Notes: a model not told the origin generated them from the sequence alone. A stretch of DNA of 64,000 bases from Dehalococcoidia bacterium (GCA_003104995.1 PQAO01000015.1:1-64000); one strand, 5' to 3'. Positions 6,904-15,380 are shown, counted from the first letter of the stretch. Numbers and translations are program-made.

Positions 6904-9081
6904 ATGATCACCGCTGAACGGAAGTTCCGGCCGGACATCGAGGGGCTACGCGCGGTGGCCGTGGGGCTCGTTGTGCTCGGCCATGCCAGGGTGCCGGGAT
7001 TTGAAGGCGGATACATCGGCGTCGATGTGTTCTTCGTGCTTTCCGGATTCCTCATTACCGGGTTGCTGCTGCGGGAGCGTGCGTCCAGCGGCTCGATTTC
7101 GATGGCCGGCTTCTACGCGCGGCGGGCGCGGCGCATTCTCCCGGCTGCCAGCATTGTCCTTGTCGTCACCGTCCTGGCTTCGTACGAGTGGCTCGGATTC
7201 CTTCGCGGGGCCGAAATCGCCGAAGACGGGAAGTGGGCGGCGGTGTTTGCCGCCAACCTGCGTTTCGCATCCGAAGGCACGCAGTACCTCAACCTCACGG
7301 CGCCGCCGTCCCCCCTGCAACACTACTGGTCGCTTGCTGTCGAAGAGCAGTTCTACCTCGTGTGGCCAATCGTCTTCCTTATCGTGGTGAGCGTCGCCCC
7401 CCGGATGGGGCTCGCCGCGAAACTGGCCGCGGTATTGGCGCTGATCATCGTCGCCTCATTCGCGTGGTCGGTGGTCCAGACGGATACGAACCCGGTCTGG
7501 GCGTTCTTCTCACCACTTACGCGCGCATGGGAACTGGCTCTCGGTTCGCTGCTCGCGGTGGGCGTCCCGCAATTGCGGCGGCTCCCGCTTCACCTGGGGC
7601 CGTGGCTGAGCTGGATCGGGCTCACCGGGGTCATCGGCGGCGCCTTCGTGCTTGATAACGGCACAGCCTTCCCCGGTTATGCGGCGGCGCTCCCGGTCGC
7701 CGGGACCGCACTTGTTGTGGCGGGAGGGACGATCGCGCCACGCGGCGGCGCCGAACGGCTGCTTGCGCTCGTGCCGTTCCAGGTGCTTGGAAAGTGGTCC
7801 TATTCGCTCTACCTCTGGCACTGGCCGGTCCTCATCATCGCGGAACAGCGGGCGGGCCAGAGCCTGGCGCTTGCCCAGAACCTCGGACTGGTCGCTCTCG
7901 GGCTCGGTCTTGCGGTTATCACGCACTACGCCATCGAGAATCCAGTTCGATTCGCGCGGCCACTGGCGCGGAATCCGTGGTCGAGCCTGTCGGTGGGCGT
8001 CTGCCTGGTTGTGGCAGCCTATGGCCTCAGCGCCTGGCAGCTCGGAGTGCGCGCCCCCGCGCGCCCGCCCGTCCAGTCTGCCCAGGCGGCGGCGCCGGGA
8101 CTTGCCCAGTCGGCGGTGCAGGGGCTTTCGGCGGACTCACGCGAGCCACGGGGCGATCCCGTCGAGGAAGTCCTTGCGCTCGTGTCCGCCTCCACGGCCA
8201 TCAACGAGCTACCTGGAGACCTGGTGCTCGACCTTCGGAGCGCGGCCACAGACTTCGCATGGTTCTTGCCGGCGCCGGACGAGTGCCTGGTCGATCCGGA
8301 GATACTCGAATCACCGCCGTGCATCTTCGGAGATCCCGATGGCTCCCGCACGGTCGTTCTGTTTGGTGATTCGCACGCGGCGCAATGGTTGCAGGCCCTC
8401 GATGACATCGGCGAGCGTATGCACTGGAAGGTCATCATGCTCGGCAAGGCGGGGTGTCCGGCTGCTACAGTCGACTTCCGCAGGGCCTACCAGACCGCGA
8501 CACAGAGGCTCGTTGGGCCGCCTCCCGATTGCGTCCCCTGGATGGACAACGCCATCTCGCGCATCAACGAGACCCGCCCCGATGTCGTCATACTCGCAAG
8601 CTGCAATGGCTGCGAGTACATGGTCGATGCCAACGACAAGGTGCTAACGAGATCGGCATGGGGTGCGGGCATCGAGGAAACACTGCAACGGATTACAGCG
8701 CCGAACACCACCAAGGTGGTCCTCGGCGACACCCCGCGGCTGAAAGGCTCGGTGGACTGCCTCGCATTGCATCAGAACAACGTGCAGGCGTGTGCGGAGC
8801 CCGTGGGCCCTTTGACCGCCGCCACCTATAACGACATCGAACGGAGCGTGGCGGAGGCAGCGGGCGTAGCGTTCATCGACGTGACATCCTGGTTCTGCGG
8901 CTCGGTGTGCTCGCCCGTCATCGGGAACATGGTCGTCTACACCAACGACTACCATGTCACGGCGACGTATGCGAGGCACCTCTCCTGGGCGCTGGAGTCG
9001 GTGCTCGGCCCGATTGTCGAGAGCGGGCAACCAGTGCAAGCTTCGTCCGGCACGCCGGCAGACCCGGCGCCAGGGCCGTAA
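6904..9081 (+). CDS. Acyltransferase-3 with C-terminal SGNH domain (OafA/YrhL-like)
   Basis: 725 aa. The N-terminal ~390 residues are a polytopic acyltransferase-3 domain starting with RPDIEGLRAVAVGLVVLGHA and containing GVDVFFVLSGFLITGLLL; the catalytic His of the family lies in the first of these. After a Pro/Ala-rich linker the C-terminal ~250 residues form an SGNH esterase-like domain with nucleophile Ser490 (LFGDSHAAQW) and a terminal TNDYH motif (Asp682, His684). Such proteins O-acetylate envelope polysaccharide: the membrane part passes an acyl group outward and the SGNH part attaches it. No polysaccharide cluster lies beside it, so the acceptor is unknown. Confidence 0.88.
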   Translation: MITAERKFRPDIEGLRAVAVGLVVLGHARVPGFEGGYIGVDVFFVLSGFLITGLLLRERASSGSISMAGFYARRARRILPAASIVLVVTVLASYEWLGFLRGAEIAEDGKWAAVFAANLRFASEGTQYLNLTAPPSPLQHYWSLAVEEQFYLVWPIVFLIVVSVAPRMGLAAKLAAVLALIIVASFAWSVVQTDTNPVWAFFSPLTRAWELALGSLLAVGVPQLRRLPLHLGPWLSWIGLTGVIGGAFVLDNGTAFPGYAAALPVAGTALVVAGGTIAPRGGAERLLALVPFQVLGKWSYSLYLWHWPVLIIAEQRAGQSLALAQNLGLVALGLGLAVITHYAIENPVRFARPLARNPWSSLSVGVCLVVAAYGLSAWQLGVRAPARPPVQSAQAAAPGLAQSAVQGLSADSREPRGDPVEEVLALVSASTAINELPGDLVLDLRSAATDFAWFLPAPDECLVDPEILESPPCIFGDPDGSRTVVLFGDSHAAQWLQALDDIGERMHWKVIMLGKAGCPAATVDFRRAYQTATQRLVGPPPDCVPWMDNAISRINETRPDVVILASCNGCEYMVDANDKVLTRSAWGAGIEETLQRITAPNTTKVVLGDTPRLKGSVDCLALHQNNVQACAEPVGPLTAATYNDIERSVAEAAGVAFIDVTSWFCGSVCSPVIGNMVVYTNDYHVTATYARHLSWALESVLGPIVESGQPVQASSGTPADPAPGP

Positions 9082-9124
9082 CCCAACGCCCGCTTGCCGG
9101 GCGATTGCGCTCCGAGCCCCGCCC

Positions 9125-10342
9125 TCAGCATAAACCGCCATGGCCGCCGACCAGACCATAGCTTGCATACCGAAAGTCGGGCGACCAGAGGCGGTTCGGC
9201 GGGGAGGGCTCGGGGAGCACGGTGGCAAAGGCGAGTGACACCGGGTCGATCAGCGCGCTCGCCCCGAAAGATCCCCACGCGATCAGGTTTCCGGGTGTCA
9301 ACCTCGCGTACCGGTCGGCCGCTGGCGGGGTCCCATCGTCCACATCCGTCTGCGTCCTGGCAGCGCGGTCGAAGAGCTGGACGCGGCCTTGCTGGTCTAT
9401 CCCCTCCGAGTAACAGAAGTTGTCCGTCCAGAGGACGTAACGTGCCGTGGCGGAGAGCGGCCAATTCGGCCCCTGGCCGTAACGCGTTCGGGAGATAAAC
9501 TCCGCTCTCCCGGTTTGGACGTTCACGACGAAGATGTTCGTCATGACCCCTTCTAACGTGGTGGCCACCACGATCTCGCCCGGCCCTGCCGGTGCGGCAA
9601 AGACGGCATCGAACCGCAACGCGGTTTCGCCCGTGGCGATCTCGATCAACCGGAAGTCGTTCTTCCCCGCCCACCCTCGCGGCAATGCCGTTGAGGGGTC
9701 TGGAACGAACTGCCAGTAGTAGCCGGCCGGCGAGGGAGGATAAGAAGGGAAGCCAGGCTGTGCCTGGCCGGAGCGGAGCGACTGGTCGGCCGATAGCTGC
9801 CCCGTGTCCAGGTCAAACACTTTCCAGGTCGATGTCGAGGCTTGATAGACGGCGAGCCGCCGCTCATCGAGGAACCCCACATTCGTGCCCTCGGCGTAGG
9901 TCCGAACCTCACCGGTGGCAAGGTTCATGACCGTTGCCGCGGCCGTGCTGGTGCCCGCAATCCAGGCTGCCCGCGCACTGTCGGGACTGAACACCACCAG
10001 AGACGCATAACCGATATCGAACTGGCGGTTCGTCGCCGTGTCGTAGATCACCGACGTAGTACCGTCCCACGGCGCGAAGGCGGATTCGGGTCGCGGAGCG
10101 AGCGAACGGGTGAGAGGGGCGGGCTGGCTGCCGGCGGGCGGTTCGCCCCTGAACATCCCGGTGATCTGGACTCTGGGCTCGCCGGGCGTGGCCGAAACAG
10201 AAGGGGACGGTGGCGCCGAGGTTGCCGTGGCCGTCTCTATCGAGGGGGAGGGCGTTGCTGTAGGACCGGATGAGTCTTTGCCCGAACATCCAGTGAGGCT
10301 GATCGCGATCAGGACGGCGATCCAGGGCGCCCTAAGGTGCAT
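9125..10342 (-). CDS. Lipoprotein with probable beta-propeller fold
   Basis: 405 aa. Lipoprotein signal with lipobox SLTGC (Cys19), a Ser/Thr/Pro-rich linker of about 40 residues, then a strand-rich domain with repeating units such as VVFSPDSARAAWIAG and LWSPDFRYASYG that resemble WD40/TolB-type blades. An AGGAGG Shine-Dalgarno lies 5 nt before the ATG. It converges on the SGNH acyltransferase gene. It could be a surface binding or sensor protein; no catalytic motif is seen. Confidence 0.7.
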   Translation of the reverse strand: MHLRAPWIAVLIAISLTGCSGKDSSGPTATPSPSIETATATSAPPSPSVSATPGEPRVQITGMFRGEPPAGSQPAPLTRSLAPRPESAFAPWDGTTSVIYDTATNRQFDIGYASLVVFSPDSARAAWIAGTSTAAATVMNLATGEVRTYAEGTNVGFLDERRLAVYQASTSTWKVFDLDTGQLSADQSLRSGQAQPGFPSYPPSPAGYYWQFVPDPSTALPRGWAGKNDFRLIEIATGETALRFDAVFAAPAGPGEIVVATTLEGVMTNIFVVNVQTGRAEFISRTRYGQGPNWPLSATARYVLWTDNFCYSEGIDQQGRVQLFDRAARTQTDVDDGTPPAADRYARLTPGNLIAWGSFGASALIDPVSLAFATVLPEPSPPNRLWSPDFRYASYGLVGGHGGLC

Positions 10343-10486
10343 TTCGTCCTCCTTGCCGCACCGAACCGCCGTTTCGCTCGCAGTGCCAAGCGTCGCCCAA
10401 CCAGACTACCAGTCCAGGCATCGTCCCCGCGAATAGCCGGGCCAACAGACCTGGATGTGCCATCTGGCGACGTTGTGGCGACTCTG

Positions 10487-10532
10487 TGGTTGCCGAGCAG
10501 GGCTTCGGAAGGGGCCAAGGGCCCAAAGACCT
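10487..10532 (-). pseudogene. Degenerate 3' fragment of tRNA-Gln
   Basis: The first 16 nt, TGGTTGCCGAGCAGGG, equal the minus-strand tRNA-Gln 3' end (15307-15322), and the next ~30 nt still align with few changes (TTCG, GCCAAGG and CCAAAGACC conserved). The fragment begins exactly at the CCA end and has no tRNA 5' half. It looks like an old displaced attachment site of the tRNA-Gln at 15307-15380. The rest of 10343-10651 shows only the upstream region of the next gene. Confidence 0.65.
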
Positions 10533-10651
10533 CGTCCTGGATTCAGAAGCCCCGGTCGCCCTGGGTCTTGTTCGGCGGTTCCCAGCCACCAGCCGGGGGC
10601 ACCCCCGGTCGCCGGCGCCCTCGTCACCAGGCTTTGCTAGACTCACCAGTT

Positions 10652-11602
10652 GTGACTGTACTGGACTGGCTTCTCGATTCGGACCCGGCCATCCGCTGGC
10701 AGGTGTTGCGCGACCTTGTTCATGCACCGGTTGAAGCCGTGGCCGCGGAGCGCGCGCGGGTGGCCACGGAGGGCTGGGGTGCCAGGCTGTTGGCGTTGCA
10801 GGGCGAAGATGGCCAGTGGGCTGGGGGCGCATGCTTCCCGGCGGGTTACTTCACGGAGCGCGATCAGTACCGGGACCAGCCCTGGACCTCCACCCTGCCG
10901 ACGCTCCAGTTGCTTCATGATTTCGGCATCGCCCCGGGCGCTGAGCAGGTGCGTGGGGCGGTGGCGTTGGCGAGAGACGGCTGCCATTGGGAGCACGCGG
11001 GGCAGCCGTTCTTCAGCGGCGAGGTCGAGCCGTGCATCAATGGCAGAGTTGTCACCCTGGGCGCCTGCTTTGATCAAGATGTGGATGGCGTGGTGGCCCG
11101 TCTCCTGGGTGAGCAGCTCGAGGACGGCGGGTGGAACTGCGAAGCGGAGCGCGGTTCCACCCGCTCCTCGTTCGCGACCACCATCAACGTCCTCGAAGGT
11201 CTGTTGGCGTACGAGCGCGCAACCGGCGGCTCCGCGCAATCCATCGTGGCTCGCCGGCGGGGTGAGGAGTACCTCCTCGAACGCAAGCTCTTCCGAAGCA
11301 AGTCCACAGGGAAGGTCGTCAACCCTGCCTGGCTGCAATTCTCGTTTCCGCCCCGCTGGCACTACGACGTGCTGCGTGCACTCGATTACTTCCGATTGGC
11401 CGGAGACCTGCCGGACACGCGGATGGACGAAGCGATCGATCTGCTCCGTTCCAAACAGCAGCCCGATGGCGCATGGCTGTTGGAGAACACGCACCCCGGC
11501 AAGGTCCACTTCCCGATCGAGGAGGGCGATGGCCGGCCAAGCCGGTGGAATACGCTTCGGGCGCTGCGTGTCCTCGACTGGTACGAGCAGTCCGGGACCT
11601 GA
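10652..11602 (+). CDS. Squalene-cyclase/prenyltransferase-like alpha-alpha toroid protein
   Basis: 316 aa. Repeated helical units carry QW-like motifs (LQGEDGQWAGG, EQLEDGGWNC, KQQPDGAWLL) of the terpene cyclase/prenyltransferase superfamily. The catalytic DxDD motif of squalene-hopene cyclases is not seen and the protein is about half their length, so cyclase activity is doubtful. The GTG at 10652 is preceded by TAGACT (10638-10643) 8 nt upstream. It lies between an old tRNA-Gln fragment and the molybdoenzyme gene, on the opposite strand to the latter, inside a putative integrated segment. Confidence 0.7.
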   Translation: MTVLDWLLDSDPAIRWQVLRDLVHAPVEAVAAERARVATEGWGARLLALQGEDGQWAGGACFPAGYFTERDQYRDQPWTSTLPTLQLLHDFGIAPGAEQVRGAVALARDGCHWEHAGQPFFSGEVEPCINGRVVTLGACFDQDVDGVVARLLGEQLEDGGWNCEAERGSTRSSFATTINVLEGLLAYERATGGSAQSIVARRRGEEYLLERKLFRSKSTGKVVNPAWLQFSFPPRWHYDVLRALDYFRLAGDLPDTRMDEAIDLLRSKQQPDGAWLLENTHPGKVHFPIEEGDGRPSRWNTLRALRVLDWYEQSGT

Positions 11603-11665
11603 GCGCCGTGGGCCGCCCCGGCGATGATCCGGCCGCCGCCGGGGCGATTGCTCTACCTCACGCGG

Positions 11666-14443
11666 TTATCCTTCGGCCAGTTCGAAATCGCATCGCACCC
11701 AGCGGTCGGCCGGGACAGGCTGCCAGTTGAGGTTGTTGTACTTCAGGTGGCCGTAGCCGCCCGAGAACGCCAGGTACTTCACCATACCGGGCTCGATCTC
11801 GTTCGCGCCCGACCAGTTGGCATACTGCATCGGCTCCCAGCCGTTGTATGAGATCACCTGCCCCGGCATGACGTTCGGCGCCACCTTCACCCGGGCGCGG
11901 AACTCGCTCAGGTCGTTGAAGACGCGGACGAGGTCGTCGTCCTTCACGCCCCGCGCCCTGGCGTCGCCGCTGTTGACCATCAGGCTCGGCGAGCCGCGGT
12001 GCGTCCCGAGGACGAACTCGTTGAAGTGATTCATCGAATGCACCGACCAGCGATTGTGGCCAGAGGTCATGCCCATCGGGTAGTCACCGCCCATCGCCGG
12101 GCTCGGCTTGTGCGTCGGGAGCTCCTCGCCCGCTTCGAGGAACCACTCGTGGTCGATATAGAACTGGGCGCGCCGGCAGTACGTCGGAAATGGGTCTCCC
12201 CGCTCAACGTGATAGGTGAACGGTGTGATCACATCGTCGGGCTTAATGTCAGTGGTCTGACCGAGCATGTACGGGGCCATGCCCAGGCTGGTGAAGCGCT
12301 GGAACCCCGTCTCGCGGAGCGATTCCAGGGTCGTGCCTTCCGGCAGGGTTCCCGCGAAGACCGAGTCGCGGATCTGCTCGTCGGCCAGCACTTCCTGATC
12401 CTTGTAGTAGCCACCGATGGTATAGCTCGCCACGAGCTGGTCATAGCGGACCGGCGTGCCATCGGGCATCACGAATGATTCCAGACCCCGGTCCCGGGCG
12501 CGGGCCTCGATGGCCTTGAGCATGGCGAGGAAGATCTCCCACTCGTTCTTCGATTCGCCGGCGGGTGGCACCACCTGGTCGGCGAGCGTGAGATTGGCGA
12601 CGAACGGGCCAGGGATGGAGAACGCGATCTTCTCGTAGTGCTGAGCTGCCGGCAGGAAGTAGTCCGCCTGCTGCACGGTCGCGGTCATCTTGAAGTCGAT
12701 GGCGATGACGGTCTTCAGCTTCTTCCACAGACCGGCCATGGAATTCTTCCCGCCGCGCGTCCTCCGGAAGGTGTTGCCGCCGCACTCGATATAGACCTGG
12801 GGGGTTTCTTCCCGGCGAGGGTGGTTGAGGCCGTCCCACCAGCCCTCCTTGACGGCGGCTGCCATGTACTCGTCGAAGGTGCGGGTCATGGAGCTGTCGC
12901 TCCACTCGGGTTTGTTCCAGCGGTCGGCGAAATCCATCTGGTTGTACCACCAGAAGACCGGCGGGGTGTTGGCATCGGCGGGGACGTCATCGCCCGTGCG
13001 TTCATCCATCATCCCGAGGAGGCCCCGGCGGCCCTTCGTCAGCTCGTACATCGCCAGTTCGTCGTTCACGAGCGAGGGGTCGGCTAACTTGAGCGCTGCA
13101 ACGGCGGCGTCGCGACCGGCGATCACCGCACCCGAGGCTTCGAGGCCGGGCCGGCGCTTGTTCATCGCGATCTGGGCGCCATCGTGAAGGCCCGATGCCC
13201 ATGTCCTGAGCCCCGCACCCCGCCGGCCCCAGTTGCCGCTTGCAGCCAGGACCAGGCACATCGTGCGCTCGATCAGGTCGCCGTGGTACATCTTGCAGGC
13301 GTTCATCCCGAGGAAAATGTTGGTCCGCTTCGCCGCCATCTTCCGGGCGAGCATGCGGATGGTCTCCGGATGGACGCCGGTGATCTCCTGCTGTTTTTCC
13401 GGCGTGTAGTGCGCATCGAGCTTCCGGCGGAGGACCGCGCAGACCGGTTCGACCGTTACCGTGCGGCCATCGTGGAGCGTGACCTGGTGCGTCCCTTCAA
13501 GAGCCAACGCTGTCCCGTTCCCCTTGAGGTTGGTGCGGTCGGCAGCAACCAGGCCCCGGTCCATATCCCAGACATACAGCTGGTCTTCGCGCCCGGCCCC
13601 TTCGACGTCGGTCTGACGGAGGAACCGGCGGTTGTCGGTGCGGACCAGTAGCGGCATATCCGTCTGCTCGCGGAGGAAATCCCAGTGCGCGATGTCCTCG
13701 GCGAACATCACCTGCACAAGCGAGAGGCCGAAGGCGGCGTCGGTCGCTCCTTCGAGAACCACCTGGTAGTCGGCGTGGGTGTGCGAAGCATTCACATCCG
13801 GCGAAATGTTGAAAATTTCGGTGCCTTTGTAGCGGGCCTCGCTGATGAAGTGGTAGAAGGGCACGCGCGTGTAGACCGGGTTGCTGTTCCAGATGACGAA
13901 CAGCTCAGATTCGAACCAGTCGTCGGCCGATCCCTCAACGTGGCTCTTGCCAAAGGTCGCATACACGCCGCTGTTGAAATCGCTGATGACGGCGTTGAGG
14001 TCCATCGTCTGGCCGCCGATAAGGCCGAAGAACCTGGAAACCGGGCCTCCCACGACGATCTCGGGAGTCCCCTCGCGGACGATGGAACGCGGACCGTGGT
14101 CCTCGATCGCATCGAGCAGGGAATCGGCGATCTCCGAGAGCGCCTGGTCCCAGGAGATGCGGTCCCACTTGCCTTCGCCCCGTGCTCCTGCTCGTTTCAT
14201 CGGGTACTGGACGCGGTCGGGGCCGTGGAGCGACTGGCTCCAGGAGGTTCCCTGCATGCACCCCATGGGGTTGTAGTCCGGCACCGAGGGATTGATCACC
14301 GGCAGGCTCCCTGACGGCTCCTCCCGGACGACCACGCCGTCCTTCACGTAGACCCGCATGGGGCAGCCGCCGGGATAGCAATCGACGCAGTGCGTGCCCC
14401 AGTGGACGGAATCCCAGGTCATGCTGTCTCGGTAATTGTGCAT
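11666..14443 (-). CDS. Molybdopterin oxidoreductase, type II DMSO-reductase-like catalytic subunit
   Basis: 925 aa. The N-terminus resembles the catalytic subunits of nitrate reductase and ethylbenzene-dehydrogenase-type enzymes: His18, Cys22, Cys27 and Cys62 line up with the His/Cys ligands of the FS0 iron-sulfur cluster, followed by GPDRVQYPMKR and GKWDRISWDQAL. The body contains the usual molybdopterin segments (VIWNSNPVYTRVP, IFNISPDVNASHTHADY, IECGGNTFRRTRGG) and a C-terminal cofactor-binding domain. There is no Tat signal and no iron-sulfur or heme subunit gene nearby, so it would act in the cytoplasm alone or with partners encoded elsewhere. In the FGKSHVEGSADDW stretch (about 164-176), the place where type II enzymes carry the Mo-ligand Asp appears to hold His168. 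Substrate unknown. Confidence 0.85.
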   Translation of the reverse strand: MHNYRDSMTWDSVHWGTHCVDCYPGGCPMRVYVKDGVVVREEPSGSLPVINPSVPDYNPMGCMQGTSWSQSLHGPDRVQYPMKRAGARGEGKWDRISWDQALSEIADSLLDAIEDHGPRSIVREGTPEIVVGGPVSRFFGLIGGQTMDLNAVISDFNSGVYATFGKSHVEGSADDWFESELFVIWNSNPVYTRVPFYHFISEARYKGTEIFNISPDVNASHTHADYQVVLEGATDAAFGLSLVQVMFAEDIAHWDFLREQTDMPLLVRTDNRRFLRQTDVEGAGREDQLYVWDMDRGLVAADRTNLKGNGTALALEGTHQVTLHDGRTVTVEPVCAVLRRKLDAHYTPEKQQEITGVHPETIRMLARKMAAKRTNIFLGMNACKMYHGDLIERTMCLVLAASGNWGRRGAGLRTWASGLHDGAQIAMNKRRPGLEASGAVIAGRDAAVAALKLADPSLVNDELAMYELTKGRRGLLGMMDERTGDDVPADANTPPVFWWYNQMDFADRWNKPEWSDSSMTRTFDEYMAAAVKEGWWDGLNHPRREETPQVYIECGGNTFRRTRGGKNSMAGLWKKLKTVIAIDFKMTATVQQADYFLPAAQHYEKIAFSIPGPFVANLTLADQVVPPAGESKNEWEIFLAMLKAIEARARDRGLESFVMPDGTPVRYDQLVASYTIGGYYKDQEVLADEQIRDSVFAGTLPEGTTLESLRETGFQRFTSLGMAPYMLGQTTDIKPDDVITPFTYHVERGDPFPTYCRRAQFYIDHEWFLEAGEELPTHKPSPAMGGDYPMGMTSGHNRWSVHSMNHFNEFVLGTHRGSPSLMVNSGDARARGVKDDDLVRVFNDLSEFRARVKVAPNVMPGQVISYNGWEPMQYANWSGANEIEPGMVKYLAFSGGYGHLKYNNLNWQPVPADRWVRCDFELAEG

Positions 14444-14707
14444 TTGGTATCTGCCTCAGTCGGTTCATTCCGAATCGCGCCGGACGCGGTGCCCCTTCGG
14501 CACCGGCTGCCGTGGCAAGGGGCCAAAAGCTTACCTCACGCCCGGCGCCTGTCGAGGATGACGACCGTCATGCCCACAACCGCCAGCACATTGAGCGGCC
14601 GGCGCCGCAGAGCCAGTAGGGATGGGTTCGCCCGTTCGGCAAGGAGCTTCGAGGCCGATGGCCGAAGCTCGACGTGAGCCGCGCCAGGGGCCCGAAGTCG
14701 CCCATGC

Positions 14708-14722
14708 CAGATTCGAAATCTG
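14708..14722. repeat. Short inverted repeat beside the tRNA-Gln fragment
   Basis: CAGATT (14708-14713), spacer CGA, AATCTG (14717-14722): a perfect 6-bp inverted repeat ending 6 nt before the displaced tRNA-Gln 3' end at 14728. The flank of the intact tRNA has no such repeat. Could be a protein-binding arm site or chance. No coding sequence is visible in 14444-14832 otherwise. Confidence 0.3.
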
Positions 14723-14727
14723 CAATT

Positions 14728-14772
14728 TGGTTGCCGAGCAGGGATTCGAACCCCGACCAAAGGCTCCAAAGA
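14728..14772 (-). repeat. Displaced 3' end of tRNA-Gln (att-like, exact copy)
   Basis: Forty-five nt identical to 15307-15351. The copy starts exactly at the CCA terminus and ends in the anticodon arm, so it covers anticodon loop to 3' end, a classic attachment-core extent for tRNA-targeting tyrosine recombinases. No tRNA 5' half is present. It marks the distal end of a ~0.58-kb segment containing the HicB/HicA pair. Confidence 0.85.
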
Positions 14773-14820
14773 GCCCTGCTCATCGACAGGGGCAGGGAGG
14801 CACCCGCGGTTGGCCGGGGG

Positions 14821-14826
14821 TATGAT
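14821..14826 (+). promoter_or_regulatory. -10 box of the hicBA pair
   Basis: TATGAT lies 6 nt before the hicB ATG with no Shine-Dalgarno, so transcription probably starts at the start codon. No convincing -35 is visible, which may indicate activator dependence or an extended -10. Confidence 0.5.
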
Positions 14827-14832
14827 ATCGGC

Positions 14833-15042
14833 ATGAAGACGTACACCGCGGTTGTCGAACGCGATGCCGATACCGGGGTCTTCGTGGGCTGGGTGCCGGG
14901 CTTCCGGGGAGCGCATAGCCAGGGGGAGACGCTGGATGAGCTGCGCGCGAACCTCCGCGAAGTGGTCGAGATGCTCCTCGAAGACGGAGACCCGGAGCTC
15001 AAAAGCGAGTTCGTTGGGACACAGACCGTCGAAGTCGCGTGA
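14833..15042 (+). CDS. HicB-like antitoxin
   Basis: 69 aa. The sequence (KTYTAVVERDADTGVFVGWV, then PGFRGAHSQGETLDELRANL and EVVEMLLEDGD) matches the short HicB/UPF0150 fold, a degenerate RNase-H-like domain that binds and neutralises HicA. A separate DNA-binding tail is absent. The downstream hicA starts on an overlapping GTGA, so the two are translationally coupled, in antitoxin-first order. It sits within a tRNA-Gln-bounded segment, suggesting horizontal acquisition. Confidence 0.85.
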   Translation: MKTYTAVVERDADTGVFVGWVPGFRGAHSQGETLDELRANLREVVEMLLEDGDPELKSEFVGTQTVEVA

Positions 15043-15263
15043 GCGATGTCCCGGTCCTCAGGGCGCGGGAGGTCGAGGCCATACTCGTTCGGCTGGGGTT
15101 CGTAGAAGTCCGCCAGCGCGGGTCACACCGCCAATACCGCCACCCCGATGGGCGCGGGACGACAATCCCGTTTCACTCCGGCCGCGACATCTCGCCGACA
15201 CTGTTACGGCAGATCGCGAAGGACATCGGGCTTTCAGTCGAAGAACTCATCTCCGGGCGATAA
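15039..15263 (+). CDS. HicA-like mRNA interferase toxin
   Basis: 74 aa from a GTG overlapping the hicB stop (GTGA). It has the HicA double-stranded-RNA-binding-like fold: EVEAILVRLGFVEVRQRGSH, with the catalytic His in GSHRQYRHPDG, then TTIPFHSGRDISPTLLRQI. HicA toxins cleave mRNA until bound by HicB. Product and partner assignment are strong from sequence; activity is inferred. The intact tRNA-Gln lies 43 nt downstream on the opposite strand. Confidence 0.87.
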   Translation: MSDVPVLRAREVEAILVRLGFVEVRQRGSHRQYRHPDGRGTTIPFHSGRDISPTLLRQIAKDIGLSVEELISGR

Positions 15264-15306
15264 CGTCGTCGGGCCTTTTGCGACGTTTGGCGGACTCCAG
15301 CTTGCG

Positions 15307-15351
15307 TGGTTGCCGAGCAGGGATTCGAACCCCGACCAAAGGCTCCAAAGA
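15307..15351 (-). repeat. att-like direct repeat within intact tRNA-Gln
   Basis: The 45-nt anticodon-loop-to-CCA segment of the intact tRNA that is duplicated exactly at 14728-14772; together they bracket the HicB/HicA pair. Confidence 0.85.
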
Positions 15352-15380
15352 CCCGTGTGCTACCGTTACACCACTCGGCA
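15307..15380 (-). tRNA. tRNA-Gln (TTG)
   Basis: 74 nt including encoded CCA. Acceptor TGCCGAG pairs with CTCGGCA, discriminator A, D-stem GTGT/GCAC, anticodon loop CTTTGGA with anticodon TTG, T-arm CGGGG-TTCGAAT-CCCTG. The anticodon stem contains wobble pairs and a C-T mismatch at its outer pair, so the fold is slightly weak. It has one exact (14728-14772) and one decayed (10487-10532) displaced copy of its 3' end downstream, pointing to repeated integration here. Confidence 0.93.

Noticed and set aside
14536..14640. Hydrophobic/Arg-rich C-terminal-like peptide on the minus strand resembling a sorting signal
   Set aside because: Too short, no start or upstream domain; a chance composition effect cannot be excluded.
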